Shown here: in pieces, positions 1 to 7,980 of the stretch | How positions within the stretch are numbered: position 1 is the stretch's first letter | How the letters are laid out: each line of letters starts with the position of its first letter | Source of the DNA: CBFIJI01 sp965662885 | Lineage (GTDB): Bacteria > Bacteroidota > Bacteroidia > Flavobacteriales > Flavobacteriaceae | DNA length: 64,000 bases | Direction: 5' to 3' | NCBI GenBank assembly: GCA_965662885.1 | Contig: CBFIJI010000002.1 | Location: forward strand, 28,618 to 92,617 | Program-made: the position numbers and the translations under genes | The notes under the pieces: generated by a model | What the model was told of the DNA's origin: nothing | Seen by the model: the letters and a program-made list of their open reading frames with translations, nothing else | Databases searched by the model: none

Positions 1-316
1 CTCTAATCGTCAAACTCTGAACTTTTGTTTTAAAGCCAAAGATTACACCGATAATGGCAGGTCGAATAAAACAAATGGTTAGTGAAGCTATGGTATGAGC
101 GCCCCCTCCTTGAGAAAAAAGATCGATAGAAAGTCCCATCAAAAATCCTAAAAAGATATAAACGGTCTGATTGAGGTAAAAAGGGAATAAGAGTAAAAAC
201 AAGAGATAAATCATGGGATTGAGGTACCCAAAAAGATTAATATTGTTCATGACCAAAATCTGAAGAAGAATTAAGGTGATAAACCGAATACTATATTTTC
301 GATAATTCTGAATCAT
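1..316 (-). CDS. mreD: Rod shape-determining protein MreD (partial)
   Basis: This reading frame starts with ATG at 316-314 and runs off the window edge, leaving 105 codons. I translated it by hand: it begins MIQNYRKYSIRFITLI and continues with hydrophobic stretches, including LLFLLLFPFYLNQ and YIFLGFLMGLSID. This matches the N-terminal half of MreD, an inner-membrane partner of MreC in the elongasome that guides lateral wall synthesis. Its start overlaps the mreC stop in an ATGA arrangement, which implies translational coupling. In flavobacteria the next genes are usually a PBP2 and RodA; they would lie outside the window. Confidence 0.85.
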   Translation of the reverse strand, partial: MIQNYRKYSIRFITLILLQILVMNNINLFGYLNPMIYLLFLLLFPFYLNQTVYIFLGFLMGLSIDLFSQGGGAHTIASLTICFIRPAIIGVIFGFKTKVQSLTIR

Positions 317-1131
317 TTTTCTTCCTTATCAATTAGTGTTTTTATTTCATCGTAATTCAAGTTTTCAATGACATATACGAAGTTAAACTGTGTTGGGTCG
401 TTAAAGAGGGATACTTTTATTTCGTGATAGCCTTGAGTTAGTGGAGTTTTTACATCAACGATTTTTCCAATTGGAATCCCCAATGGGAAATAGGCTGACA
501 TTCCTCCAGATATAATAGTATCACCAACATTTACGGGATAAATGGAAACGATATCATCTAAAAGCATTTCTTTTGGGTTAGTTCCATCCCAACGCAAAGA
601 ACCAAAACTAGTGTTGTTTTTAAAGCGGGCATTAATACGTATTTCATTGTTTAGAATGGAAATAACACTAGCGTAGTTGGCTGTTACTTGATTGACGATT
701 CCTACAATACCATTGGCATTAATCACCCCCATCTCGGGTTGAATACCGTCATTACTTCCTTGATTGATTACCAAGTAGTTTCGCGCCAATTGATGGCTAT
801 TTTTAATTACTTGAGCCTTTTTTACTTCAAAAGGGAAATTGGATTGGGAAGCATTATTGGATAGAAATGTTTGCTCAAAATAAGAGAGGGTTAATTTTTT
901 TAGTGCATTGTTTTCTTCAACGAGTTGATCAACTTTTTGTTTTAGTGCAAAATAACCAGTAACTAAGCTACCAACTTGGTAAATCCCTCCTGATATTCCA
1001 AGACTTATTTTATTGAGTTGTGTTTGGTGATAGTAACTTCTGTTTCCAAGAAAGACCGTTGAAAACGATAGTAATAGAAGATAGAGAATAAGGTTTTTAT
1101 ACCGAACGAACAGACTTATAATTCGTTGCAT
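313..1131 (-). CDS. mreC: Rod shape-determining protein MreC
   Basis: A 272-residue bitopic membrane protein. One N-terminal membrane segment lies at about residues 12-30, a coiled coil at about 60-90 (LKQKVDQLVEENNALKKL), and the periplasmic beta-domain region includes NQGSNDGIQPEMGVI and the GMSAYFPLGIPIGKI stretch. MreC links cytoplasmic MreB filaments to PBP2 in the periplasm. Gene order mreB-mreC-mreD is the standard one: mreB ends 7 bp upstream and mreD overlaps the stop codon. Length is normal for Bacteroidota. Confidence rests on both sequence and synteny. Confidence 0.95.
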   Translation of the reverse strand: MQRIISLFVRYKNLILYLLLLSFSTVFLGNRSYYHQTQLNKISLGISGGIYQVGSLVTGYFALKQKVDQLVEENNALKKLTLSYFEQTFLSNNASQSNFPFEVKKAQVIKNSHQLARNYLVINQGSNDGIQPEMGVINANGIVGIVNQVTANYASVISILNNEIRINARFKNNTSFGSLRWDGTNPKEMLLDDIVSIYPVNVGDTIISGGMSAYFPLGIPIGKIVDVKTPLTQGYHEIKVSLFNDPTQFNFVYVIENLNYDEIKTLIDKEEK

Positions 1132-1138
1132 TTATTCC

Positions 1139-2158
1139 TTATTTTATCAAGACCGTTTTATAACGTTCTAAATTTTTAAGGGCGATCCCAGTTCCTCGGA
1201 CTACAGCTTCTAGGGGGTCTTCGGCAACATAAACAGGGAGGTCAGTTTTTTGAGATAAACGTTTATCTAAACCTCGAAGTAATGCACCACCACCAGCAAG
1301 ATAAATCCCCGTATTATAAATATCTGCAGCCAATTCAGGTGGTGTTTGTGAAAGGGCTTCCATAATAGCATCTTCAATGCGTACAATTGACTTATCCAAT
1401 GCACGAGCAATTTCAACATAGGAAATAATGGCTTGCTTTGGTTTTCCAGTCAACAAGTCTCTTCCTTGTACTGACATTTCTTCTGGTGGGTCATCCAGTT
1501 TTTCCATGGCACTACCCACAATAATTTTAATTTTTTCAGCGGTACGTTCTCCAACAAATAAATTGTTTTTTGCTCGCATAAAACTGATGATATCATTTGT
1601 AAAGACATCCCCAGCAATTTTAATAGACCGATCACAAACAATTCCTGAAAGTGCAATGACTGCAATCTCTGTCGTTCCTCCTCCAATATCAACAATCATA
1701 TTTCCACGGGGCTGAACAATATCAATTCCAATTCCGATGGCGGCGGCCATGGGTTCATGGATTAAATACACTTCTTTTCCATTTACACGTTCTGCAGATT
1801 CTTTTACTGCTCGCATCTCTACTTCTGTAATTCCTGACGGGATACAAATAACCATACGGAGGGAAGGTGTGAAAAACCGCCTCTTTAACGATGGAATACT
1901 TTTTATCAGTCGATTAATCATTTGTTCAGAAGCATTGAAATCAGCAATAACCCCATCCTTTAACGGACGAATGGTACGAATATTTTCATGCGTTTTACCT
2001 TGCATCATGCTGGCTTCTTCGCCAATTGCTATGACTTTTCCACTATTTCGGTCTATAGCAACTATGGAGGGACTGTCAACAACTACTTTGTCATTATGAA
2101 TAATCAATGTATTCGCGGTACCTAAATCAATTGCTATTTCTTCTGTAAAGAATCCCAT
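1139..2158 (-). CDS. mreB: Rod shape-determining protein MreB
   Basis: A 339-residue actin-fold ATPase that polymerises under the inner membrane and orients wall synthesis. Visible actin-family signatures are the phosphate-1 loop AIDLGTANTLI near residue 9, DIGGGTTEIAVI near 157 (phosphate 2) and the adenosine motif AGGGALLRGLD near 287. Length is typical. It lies 37 bp downstream of purH and 7 bp upstream of mreC on the same strand, so it probably belongs to a purH-mreBCD transcription unit, although a promoter of its own in the 37-bp gap cannot be excluded. Confidence 0.97.
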   Translation of the reverse strand: MGFFTEEIAIDLGTANTLIIHNDKVVVDSPSIVAIDRNSGKVIAIGEEASMMQGKTHENIRTIRPLKDGVIADFNASEQMINRLIKSIPSLKRRFFTPSLRMVICIPSGITEVEMRAVKESAERVNGKEVYLIHEPMAAAIGIGIDIVQPRGNMIVDIGGGTTEIAVIALSGIVCDRSIKIAGDVFTNDIISFMRAKNNLFVGERTAEKIKIIVGSAMEKLDDPPEEMSVQGRDLLTGKPKQAIISYVEIARALDKSIVRIEDAIMEALSQTPPELAADIYNTGIYLAGGGALLRGLDKRLSQKTDLPVYVAEDPLEAVVRGTGIALKNLERYKTVLIK

Positions 2159-2195
2159 TTATTTTACAACTTGTTTGTTTGCAAAGTTAGATAAA

Positions 2196-3719
2196 TTAAT
2201 GTTTAAAATGCCGTATTCCTGTAAAGACCATTGCAACATTATTACTGTCACAAAAATCGATGGACAATTGGTCTTTAATTGACCCCCCGGGCTGAATAAC
2301 TGATTTTATTCCTTCATTAGCAGCGATTTCTACGCAATCGGGAAATGGGAAAAAGGCATCGCTAGCCATAACGGCATCCGTTAAGTCAAAGCCAAACGAT
2401 TTTGCTTTATTAATGGCTTGATATAAGGCATCAACTCGAGAGGTTTGCCCGGTACCCGAAGCCAGTAATTGATTGTTTTTTGCGAGAACAATCGTATTGG
2501 ATTTGGTGTGTTTACAAATCTTGGACGCAAACAATAAATCATCCACTTCTTCCTTAGTGGGTTGTCGTTTGGTTACCTGTTCTAAGCCTTCTGAAGTATC
2601 TGTTTTGAGGTCTTTCCCTTGTGTCAGATAGCCATTCAGACAACTTCTAACAGAATTGTTAGGTAATTGAATACTTTTCTGTAGTAATAGGATGCGCTTC
2701 TTTTTTGTTTTTAAAAGGGTCAGTGCGGCAGGCGAATACGATGGTGCGATAATTACCTCACAAAATAGGGAATGAATTGCGGTTGCTGTAACTTCATCAA
2801 TTTCTTTATTGGTTATAAGTACACCTCCAAAAGCCGATACTGGATCTCCAGCTAATGCATCTTGATAAGCCTCCAAAAGTGAATTTCTTACAGCAAAACC
2901 ACAGGCGTTGTTGTGTTTTAAAATAGCAAAAGCAGGTTGCCCTTCATAAAACTCCAAAATTAAGTTGACCGCAGCATCAATATCCAAAAGGTTATTGTAA
3001 GAAATTTCCTTGCCATTGAGTTGATCAAAGAGTTCATTTAATGGACCAAAAAAACGCCCTTCCTGATGAGGGTTTTCTCCATACCGAAGGGGAGTAACTT
3101 CACCAACACTAAGTTTTAAGTTTTTTTCTGTTTGATTGAAATGGTTGTAAATGGCAGCATCGTAATGTGAAGAAGTATGAAAAGCTTTTACTGAAAAGCG
3201 TTTTCTGTCGGCCAGAATGGTGTGACCATCATGTGCTTTTAAAAGGGATAAAAACTCCCCATAATCCTCTTTATTGGAAACACAAAAGACCTGATTAAAG
3301 TTTTTTGCAGCAGCACGAATCAAGGCAATACCTCCAATATCAATTTTTTCAATAATTTCTTCTTCTGACCCACCTGAAGCAACCGTCTCCTCAAAAGGAT
3401 AGAGATCGACAATTACAAGATCTAATGGGGGTATTTCATAGGTTTGGAGTTCTTTTTGATCACTCTCTAATCCACTCCGATTCAAGATCCCTCCAAATAC
3501 TTTTGGGTGAAGTGTTTTAACTCGTCCACCTAGAATGGATGGATATCCAGTAAGGCTTTCTACCGCAACAACTGGGTGTCCTAAGTTTCTAATAAACGTT
3601 TCTGTTCCTCCGGTAGAGTAGAGGGTAACCCCATTTTGGACGAGGTAATCGATAATAGGCTCTAAGCCGGTTTTATTATAGACAGAGATTAGTGCAGTTG
3701 TAATTTTTTTAGTTTCCAT
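2196..3719 (-). CDS. purH: Bifunctional AICAR transformylase / IMP cyclohydrolase
   Basis: A 507-residue enzyme for the last two steps of purine synthesis: AICAR is formylated with 10-formyl-THF, then FAICAR is cyclised to IMP. The N-terminal MGS-like cyclohydrolase domain shows YSTGGTETFIRNLG and GGRVKTLHPKVFGGIL. The C-terminal transformylase domain shows LRYGENPHQEG and the catalytic Lys-His in ILKHNNACGFA; most homologues have KHNNPCG, so Pro to Ala is a mild variant. Length is normal. It follows the GAF-domain gene by 6 bp and precedes mreB. Confidence 0.96.
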   Translation of the reverse strand: METKKITTALISVYNKTGLEPIIDYLVQNGVTLYSTGGTETFIRNLGHPVVAVESLTGYPSILGGRVKTLHPKVFGGILNRSGLESDQKELQTYEIPPLDLVIVDLYPFEETVASGGSEEEIIEKIDIGGIALIRAAAKNFNQVFCVSNKEDYGEFLSLLKAHDGHTILADRKRFSVKAFHTSSHYDAAIYNHFNQTEKNLKLSVGEVTPLRYGENPHQEGRFFGPLNELFDQLNGKEISYNNLLDIDAAVNLILEFYEGQPAFAILKHNNACGFAVRNSLLEAYQDALAGDPVSAFGGVLITNKEIDEVTATAIHSLFCEVIIAPSYSPAALTLLKTKKKRILLLQKSIQLPNNSVRSCLNGYLTQGKDLKTDTSEGLEQVTKRQPTKEEVDDLLFASKICKHTKSNTIVLAKNNQLLASGTGQTSRVDALYQAINKAKSFGFDLTDAVMASDAFFPFPDCVEIAANEGIKSVIQPGGSIKDQLSIDFCDSNNVAMVFTGIRHFKH

Positions 3720-3725
3720 TACACA

Positions 3726-4205
3726 TTAAGATATCATTTCAATAGTTGTGTAGGTTTTAGTAATCAATTGACAAACACTTTCTAAAAAGGCTTCATCCTC
3801 TGGGGTAAACGTATTTAATGAATGGGAATCAACATCAATTTGACCAATATTTTTTCCTTCTATAAAAATAGGAATTACAATTTCAGATTTAATATCAATT
3901 CCACAAGAAATATAGTTGTCCTGAGCTTTCACGTCTGGTACAACAAAATTACTGTTGGAAACGGCTACCTGACCGCAAATTCCTTTTCCAAACGGGATTT
4001 CAGTATGTTCGGTAGGTACTCCTGCAAATGCTCTAAGATGCAGTGTTTTTGTTTTAAAATCAGAAAAATAAAAACCCACCCAATCGTAGTTTTTAAGCTC
4101 TTTCTGTAGGAGTTCACAAATCTCTCTAAGCCCTCGGGTGGCATCTGGGAATGAGGAAGTGAGCAGTGTTTTAATTTCTGTTAATAGGTCAGAGTATGTT
4201 TTCAT
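3726..4205 (-). CDS. GAF-domain protein, free methionine-R-sulfoxide reductase type
   Basis: A 159-residue single GAF domain. The blocks YDWVGFYF, IPFGKGICGQVA and NYISCGIDIKSEIVIPI match the fRMsr (MsrC/YebR) family, which reduces free methionine-R-sulfoxide. Of the three cysteines known in E. coli fRMsr (84, 94, 118), the second and third are present here as C77 and C101, but the first is replaced by Thr (HTEIPFG). The thiol chemistry may therefore differ, or the domain may have another role. It heads the purH-mreBCD run, with 6 bp to purH. Confidence 0.8.
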   Translation of the reverse strand: MKTYSDLLTEIKTLLTSSFPDATRGLREICELLQKELKNYDWVGFYFSDFKTKTLHLRAFAGVPTEHTEIPFGKGICGQVAVSNSNFVVPDVKAQDNYISCGIDIKSEIVIPIFIEGKNIGQIDVDSHSLNTFTPEDEAFLESVCQLITKTYTTIEMIS

Positions 4206-4209
4206 TTTT

Positions 4210-4237
4210 CAAAAATAGTTAAATTACCGATTTTCAA
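4210..4237 (-). promoter_or_regulatory. Candidate promoter for the GAF-purH-mreBCD run
   Basis: On the minus strand TATTTTTG (4217-4210) matches the Bacteroidota -7 consensus TAnnTTTG exactly, with a TTG at 4237-4235 placed 17 bp upstream. The usual spacing is about 19-21 bp, so the -33 match is imperfect. The element ends 4 bp before the ATG at 4205, which would imply a start within or next to the start codon unless another promoter is used. Confidence 0.35.
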
Positions 4238-4281
4238 AGGGTTATTAAATGGCAATCAATCCATTAAAAAAATTGATGTTA

Positions 4282-4312
4282 TAAAAAAATCCTGCCATCT
4301 GGCAGGATTTTA
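4282..4312 (-). terminator. Rho-independent terminator after groEL
   Basis: An 11-bp perfect stem (AAATCCTGCCA / TGGCAGGATTT, arms at 4288-4298 and 4300-4310 read on the plus strand) is followed on the minus strand by a run of T. It lies about 20 bp past the groEL stop codon and separates groESL from the GAF-purH run. Confidence 0.85.
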
Positions 4313-4331
4313 ATGGGATAGGATGTGTTAA

Positions 4332-5963
4332 TTACATCATTCCAGGCATACCACCACCCATTGGTGGAGCAGCAGCTGGAGCATCTTCTTTAATATCGAT
4401 TAAAGCCGATTCTGTAGTTAGAATCATTCCTGCAACTGAGGCCGCATTTTCAATGGCCACACGGGTTACTTTTTTAGGATCAATAATTCCTTCTTTTAAC
4501 ATGTCCACAAAGGTTCCATTTTTGGCATTATACCCAAAATTAGTATCACCTTCTAAAACTTTAGAAACCACAACTGAACCTTCTCCACCAGAGTTGGATA
4601 CAATGGTTCTTAGAGGCGACTCAACTGCTTTGATGATGATTTGGATTCCAGTAGCTTCATCAGCATTTTCAGCCTTGATATTTTCCAATTCTTTTTTAGC
4701 ATTTAACAAGGCAACACCACCACCGGCAACAATTCCTTCTTCTACAGCAGCACGAGTAGCGTGAAGTGCATCGTCAACACGATCTTTCTTTTCTTTCATT
4801 TCAACTTCTGAAGGAGCTCCAACATACAACACAGCAACACCACCCGATAATTTTGCTAGACGTTCTTGTAGTTTCTCTTTGTCATAGTCGGAAGTTGTAG
4901 CTTCTATTTGTGCTTTAATTTGCTTAACACGTGATTGGATAGCTTCAGTATCTCCACTTCCATTAACAACTGTACTGTTGTCTTTGTCGATGGTGACTTT
5001 TTCAGCACGTCCAAGCATGTCAAGAGTAGCGCTCTCCAAGGTTAAACCTCTTTCTTCAGAAATAACAGTTCCACCCGTAAGAATGGCAATATCTTCTAAC
5101 ATTGCTTTTCTACGGTCACCAAAACCAGGTGCTTTTACAGCAGCTACTTTTAAAGCCCCACGAAGACGATTGACAACTAAAGTAGCTAAGGCTTCCCCAT
5201 CAACATCTTCTGCAATTACGATAAATGGATTTCCAGATTTAGCAACAGGCTCTAATACGGGAAGAAGATCTTTCATCGCTGAAATTTTCTTATCAAATAA
5301 TAAGATATAAGGATTTTCAAAATCAGCATTCATTTTTTCAGTGTCAGTAACGAAGTAAGGGGATAGATATCCGCGGTCAAACTGCATACCTTCAACGACA
5401 TCAACATAAGTGTCTGTTCCTTTGGCTTCTTCCACAGTAATTACGCCTTCTTTTCCTACTTTTTCAAATGCTTCTGTGATCAATCCTCCAATGGTATCGT
5501 CGTTGTTTGCAGAAATACTCGCAACTTGATGTATTTTTTCAGAGGAATCACCAACGGAAACAGCTTGGTTGGTTAAGGAAGTAACGATGGTAGCAACAGC
5601 CTTGTCAATTCCTTTTTTAAGATCTAGTGGATTAGCACCAGCAGCAACATTCTTTAGTCCTTCTTTAACGATGGCTTGTGCAAGAATGGTCGCTGTAGTA
5701 GTTCCGTCACCTGCAAGATCATTGGTTTTAGAGGCTACTTCTTTAACCATTTGAGCCCCCATGTTTTCTAAGGCATCTTCCAGTTCAATCTCTTTAGCAA
5801 CACTTACACCATCTTTGGTTACTTGTGGTGCTCCAAAGGCTTTTCCAATAATCACATTACGCCCTTTAGGACCTAAGGTTACTTTTACGGCATTGGCAAG
5901 GGCATCAACCCCTCTTTTAATCCCGTCTCTAGCTTCTATATCAAATACTATTTTTTTTGCCAT
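4332..5963 (-). CDS. groEL: Chaperonin GroEL (Hsp60)
   Basis: A 543-residue type I chaperonin subunit; 14-mers enclose unfolded proteins with the GroES lid using ATP. The ATP-binding signature AGDGTTTATILA lies near residue 85, the family pattern AAVEEGIVAGGGVAL near 403, and the flexible Gly-Met tail ends GGGMPGMM. Codon use is strongly biased, as expected for an abundant protein. It is the second gene of the groES-groEL operon (21-bp gap) and is followed by a clear terminator. Confidence 0.98.
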   Translation of the reverse strand: MAKKIVFDIEARDGIKRGVDALANAVKVTLGPKGRNVIIGKAFGAPQVTKDGVSVAKEIELEDALENMGAQMVKEVASKTNDLAGDGTTTATILAQAIVKEGLKNVAAGANPLDLKKGIDKAVATIVTSLTNQAVSVGDSSEKIHQVASISANNDDTIGGLITEAFEKVGKEGVITVEEAKGTDTYVDVVEGMQFDRGYLSPYFVTDTEKMNADFENPYILLFDKKISAMKDLLPVLEPVAKSGNPFIVIAEDVDGEALATLVVNRLRGALKVAAVKAPGFGDRRKAMLEDIAILTGGTVISEERGLTLESATLDMLGRAEKVTIDKDNSTVVNGSGDTEAIQSRVKQIKAQIEATTSDYDKEKLQERLAKLSGGVAVLYVGAPSEVEMKEKKDRVDDALHATRAAVEEGIVAGGGVALLNAKKELENIKAENADEATGIQIIIKAVESPLRTIVSNSGGEGSVVVSKVLEGDTNFGYNAKNGTFVDMLKEGIIDPKKVTRVAIENAASVAGMILTTESALIDIKEDAPAAAPPMGGGMPGMM

Positions 5964-5984
5964 TTTGACTTCAATTTTTTGGGT

Positions 5985-6263
5985 TTATACAATTGCGAGT
6001 ATATCGCTTTCTTTCATTATTAAATAGTCGGTGCCTTCAAACTCCAATTCTGTTCCAGCGTATTTTCCATACAAAACGTTGTCACCTACTTTTAAGGTTA
6101 CTGGATTTTCCTTTGTCCCATCACCAACAGCGACAACCGTTCCTCTTAAAGGCTTTTCTTTTGCTGAATCAGGAATAATAATTCCAGATGAAGTTTTTGT
6201 TTCGATAGCAGTAGGCTCAATCAAAACCCGATCTGCCAAAGGTTTAATGTTTATGTTACTCAT
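5985..6263 (-). CDS. groES: Co-chaperonin GroES (Hsp10)
   Basis: A 92-residue GroES. It begins MSNINIKPLADRVLIEP, carries the mobile loop around ETKTSSGIIIPDSA (about residues 21-34), and ends with the beta-strand containing YLIMKESDILAIV. It caps the GroEL cavity. It is the first gene of the operon; the 121-bp upstream gap contains a TGACA direct repeat and a sigma-54-like element, listed separately. Confidence 0.98.
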   Translation of the reverse strand: MSNINIKPLADRVLIEPTAIETKTSSGIIIPDSAKEKPLRGTVVAVGDGTKENPVTLKVGDNVLYGKYAGTELEFEGTDYLIMKESDILAIV

Positions 6264-6292
6264 GATATTAGATAGATTTTTTTAAAGGTTAT

Positions 6293-6308
6293 TTCAGAAA
6301 CTGTGCCA
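6293..6308 (-). promoter_or_regulatory. Possible sigma-54 -24/-12 element upstream of groES
   Basis: On the minus strand TGGCACAGTTTCTGAA starts 45 bp upstream of the groES ATG. The -24 half TGGCAC is perfect. The -12 half reads CTGA where TTGC is expected, so only part of it matches. A sigma-54 activator gene lies one operon upstream. This is a candidate only. Confidence 0.25.
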
Positions 6309-6341
6309 CCCATAAAAAGGTGTCAATTTGAAAAAATTGAA

Positions 6342-6356
6342 TGTCATACTGTCAGT
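6342..6356 (-). promoter_or_regulatory. Direct-repeat motif upstream of groES
   Basis: On the minus strand ACTGACAGTATGACA contains two TGACA units spaced 8 bp start to start. A nearly identical 15-mer (12 of 15 positions) lies upstream of miaB at 10840-10854. A shared regulator or shared promoter type is plausible; I cannot name the factor. Confidence 0.4.
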
Positions 6357-6370
6357 CAAAAAGGAAAGCC

Positions 6371-6390
6371 AAGCTGTTTGCAGCTTAGTT
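6371..6390 (-). terminator. Weak hairpin at the secG stop codon
   Basis: AAGCTG-TTTG-CAGCTT is a perfect 6-bp stem with a 4-base loop that includes the secG TAA. On the minus strand it is followed by GGCTTTCCTTTTT, a broken T-tract. It may attenuate read-through into groESL, but it is weaker than the other terminators in the window. Confidence 0.35.
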
Positions 6391-6744
6391 TTCATCACTT
6401 TGAACAGGAATTTCGGGAATCTCTTCGGTAGTCGATGGAAGGGTTTCTGGGATATTTTGTTCCGTGGGAGTAGTTTCCTGTATCAATTTTGAATCAGAAA
6501 CATTATTATTGGAAGAAAGTGTTGCATTTGAAATTAAGATTAAAACAAGTAGTAAACTTGCCAAAATCCATGTACTTCTATCGAGGAAGTCGGTTGTTTT
6601 CTGCACACCACCCATTTGTTGAGTTCCACCCCCTCCAAAAGAAGAAGATAATCCTCCTCCTTTAGGATTTTGAACCATCACAACGAGGATCAGTAAGAAG
6701 CATACCACGATGATCAGGCTTATAAAAATGTAAAATATACTCAT
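6385..6744 (-). CDS. secG: Preprotein translocase subunit SecG
   Basis: A 119-residue protein with two membrane segments (about residues 4-24 and 55-75) flanking the conserved VMVQNPKGGGLSSSFGGG loop, diagnostic of SecG. SecG assists SecYE in protein export. A polar, Glu/Pro/Thr-rich tail of about 40 residues follows the second segment and is probably cytoplasmic or periplasmic disorder. It is last in the miaB to secG run, 4 bp after the TPR gene. Confidence 0.93.
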   Translation of the reverse strand: MSIFYIFISLIIVVCFLLILVVMVQNPKGGGLSSSFGGGGTQQMGGVQKTTDFLDRSTWILASLLLVLILISNATLSSNNNVSDSKLIQETTPTEQNIPETLPSTTEEIPEIPVQSDEN

Positions 6745-6748
6745 TTGA

Positions 6749-7465
6749 TTATTCTTTCTGTTGTTGTCTTTTTTTTATTTCTTCAATTTGGTCTGCAAAG
6801 AAACCATTTTTTTCCGGATATTTCAAGCGTAGAATTTCATATGCTTTAATCGCTTTCCGATACTTTTTTTGCTTGATAAAAACTTTGGCTAGGGTTTCTG
6901 TCATCAATTCACTATTTGACGCCCAACTTTCCGAACTCAAATCAACTCTATTATAGTCTTTTTTAGGGCTTTCTATTTTTGGACTTTTGGCTAAAAAAGT
7001 ATCAAATAATTCGATTTTTTTATCAATGGTCAGCTTCCCTTCATCGGGATTTACTTTATTTTCATTGATATGTCGCACCCAATCCAAAAACCTCATTTCT
7101 AGTGGGGCTTTTTCTGCTTGCAGGGTATTATCTTTAACTCCTTTGTTGATCGAATGATCTGGATTATCCACATGTTCTCCATTAGATTCCTCTTTTGTGG
7201 AAACTATTTCCCTTCTTGGAACAGGATTGTTAATCCATCGATGGAGCAACGATCGGTCATGGGTCATACTGGCTGTTTGTTGCAGCAAAAAAGAATAAAA
7301 ATCTGGTTGGTGATGGTTTATTCCTTTTAAGAGATAGACCATTGCTGGTTGGAAAAAGGGATAGTCTTCGATTAATTTCTTAAAATCTTCAAAATCCTCC
7401 TTAAAGGCTGGCTTAAATTGGTCGAGACGATTGATAAATTTTTTTGCATCCATTTTAGCTACCAT
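6749..7465 (-). CDS. TPR-like protein of unknown function
   Basis: A 238-residue cytoplasmic-looking protein without a signal peptide. The N-terminus (DAKKFINRLDQFKPAFKEDF) and middle are alpha-helical and charged. The C-terminus (AKVFIKQKKYRKAIKAYEIL, then LKYPEKNGFFADQIEEIKK) forms one recognisable tetratricopeptide-like helix pair. It lies between lptE and secG, an order I recall as common in flavobacteria. The ATG at 7465 overlaps the lptE stop codon, which suggests coupling; a second ATG at 7453 is an alternative start. Function is unknown, and a link to envelope export is only suggested by the neighbours. Confidence 0.8.
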   Translation of the reverse strand: MVAKMDAKKFINRLDQFKPAFKEDFEDFKKLIEDYPFFQPAMVYLLKGINHHQPDFYSFLLQQTASMTHDRSLLHRWINNPVPRREIVSTKEESNGEHVDNPDHSINKGVKDNTLQAEKAPLEMRFLDWVRHINENKVNPDEGKLTIDKKIELFDTFLAKSPKIESPKKDYNRVDLSSESWASNSELMTETLAKVFIKQKKYRKAIKAYEILRLKYPEKNGFFADQIEEIKKRQQQKE

Positions 7466-7980
7466 TTGGCAAGGGTATCGTTAAAGATGTCTTGAGTAAT
7501 ACGGTCAAAAATTTCTTTATGAGCCGTGTCAATGATATCGTACACTTGTTGTTCAGCGGGAAAATCAAAATAAAAAGAGTAGCTCTTATTAAAGTCATCT
7601 TCTTCCTTTTTTGTATTGAAAAACCGAAAAGCCACACTCATGGTAAGTCGGTTTTGGGCAGCTGTAATTTTTGAGGTTGCTGACATTGGTTTAACACTGT
7701 ATTCAGTAATTTCTCCTTCGTAAATAAGGTCACCACTATTGTTGACAAGACTTAAATTGGTTTGATTTAGTAACAAATCTTGAAGGGCGATTGTAAAATC
7801 TTGATCCAGCCCAGGTTCTACAATGGAGCCTGGTCGGTTTCCAGCCTGATTCTCAAAGTAGTTCACTTGAAATGTTTTTGTTCCTGGGGGAATGGAAGCT
7901 CCTGTAAATGAATAGATACCACAAGCGTGGAGAGTCATTACTAAAATCCCTGCCAAGATTAAAAAGACTGGTTTATTCAT
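7459..7980 (-). CDS. lptE: LptE-family LPS-assembly lipoprotein
   Basis: A 173-residue lipoprotein with signal MNKPVFLILAGILVMTLHAC (lipobox LHAC, Cys20). The mature start CGIYSFTGASIPPGTKTFQV is typical of the Bacteroidota LptE group, which plugs the LptD barrel that delivers LPS to the cell surface. The middle contains LVNNSGDLIYEGEITEYSVKP. It overlaps the upstream activator gene by 8 bp and the downstream TPR gene by 7 bp, so the genes are tightly coupled. Confidence 0.88.
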   Translation of the reverse strand: MNKPVFLILAGILVMTLHACGIYSFTGASIPPGTKTFQVNYFENQAGNRPGSIVEPGLDQDFTIALQDLLLNQTNLSLVNNSGDLIYEGEITEYSVKPMSATSKITAAQNRLTMSVAFRFFNTKKEEDDFNKSYSFYFDFPAEQQVYDIIDTAHKEIFDRITQDIFNDTLAKW

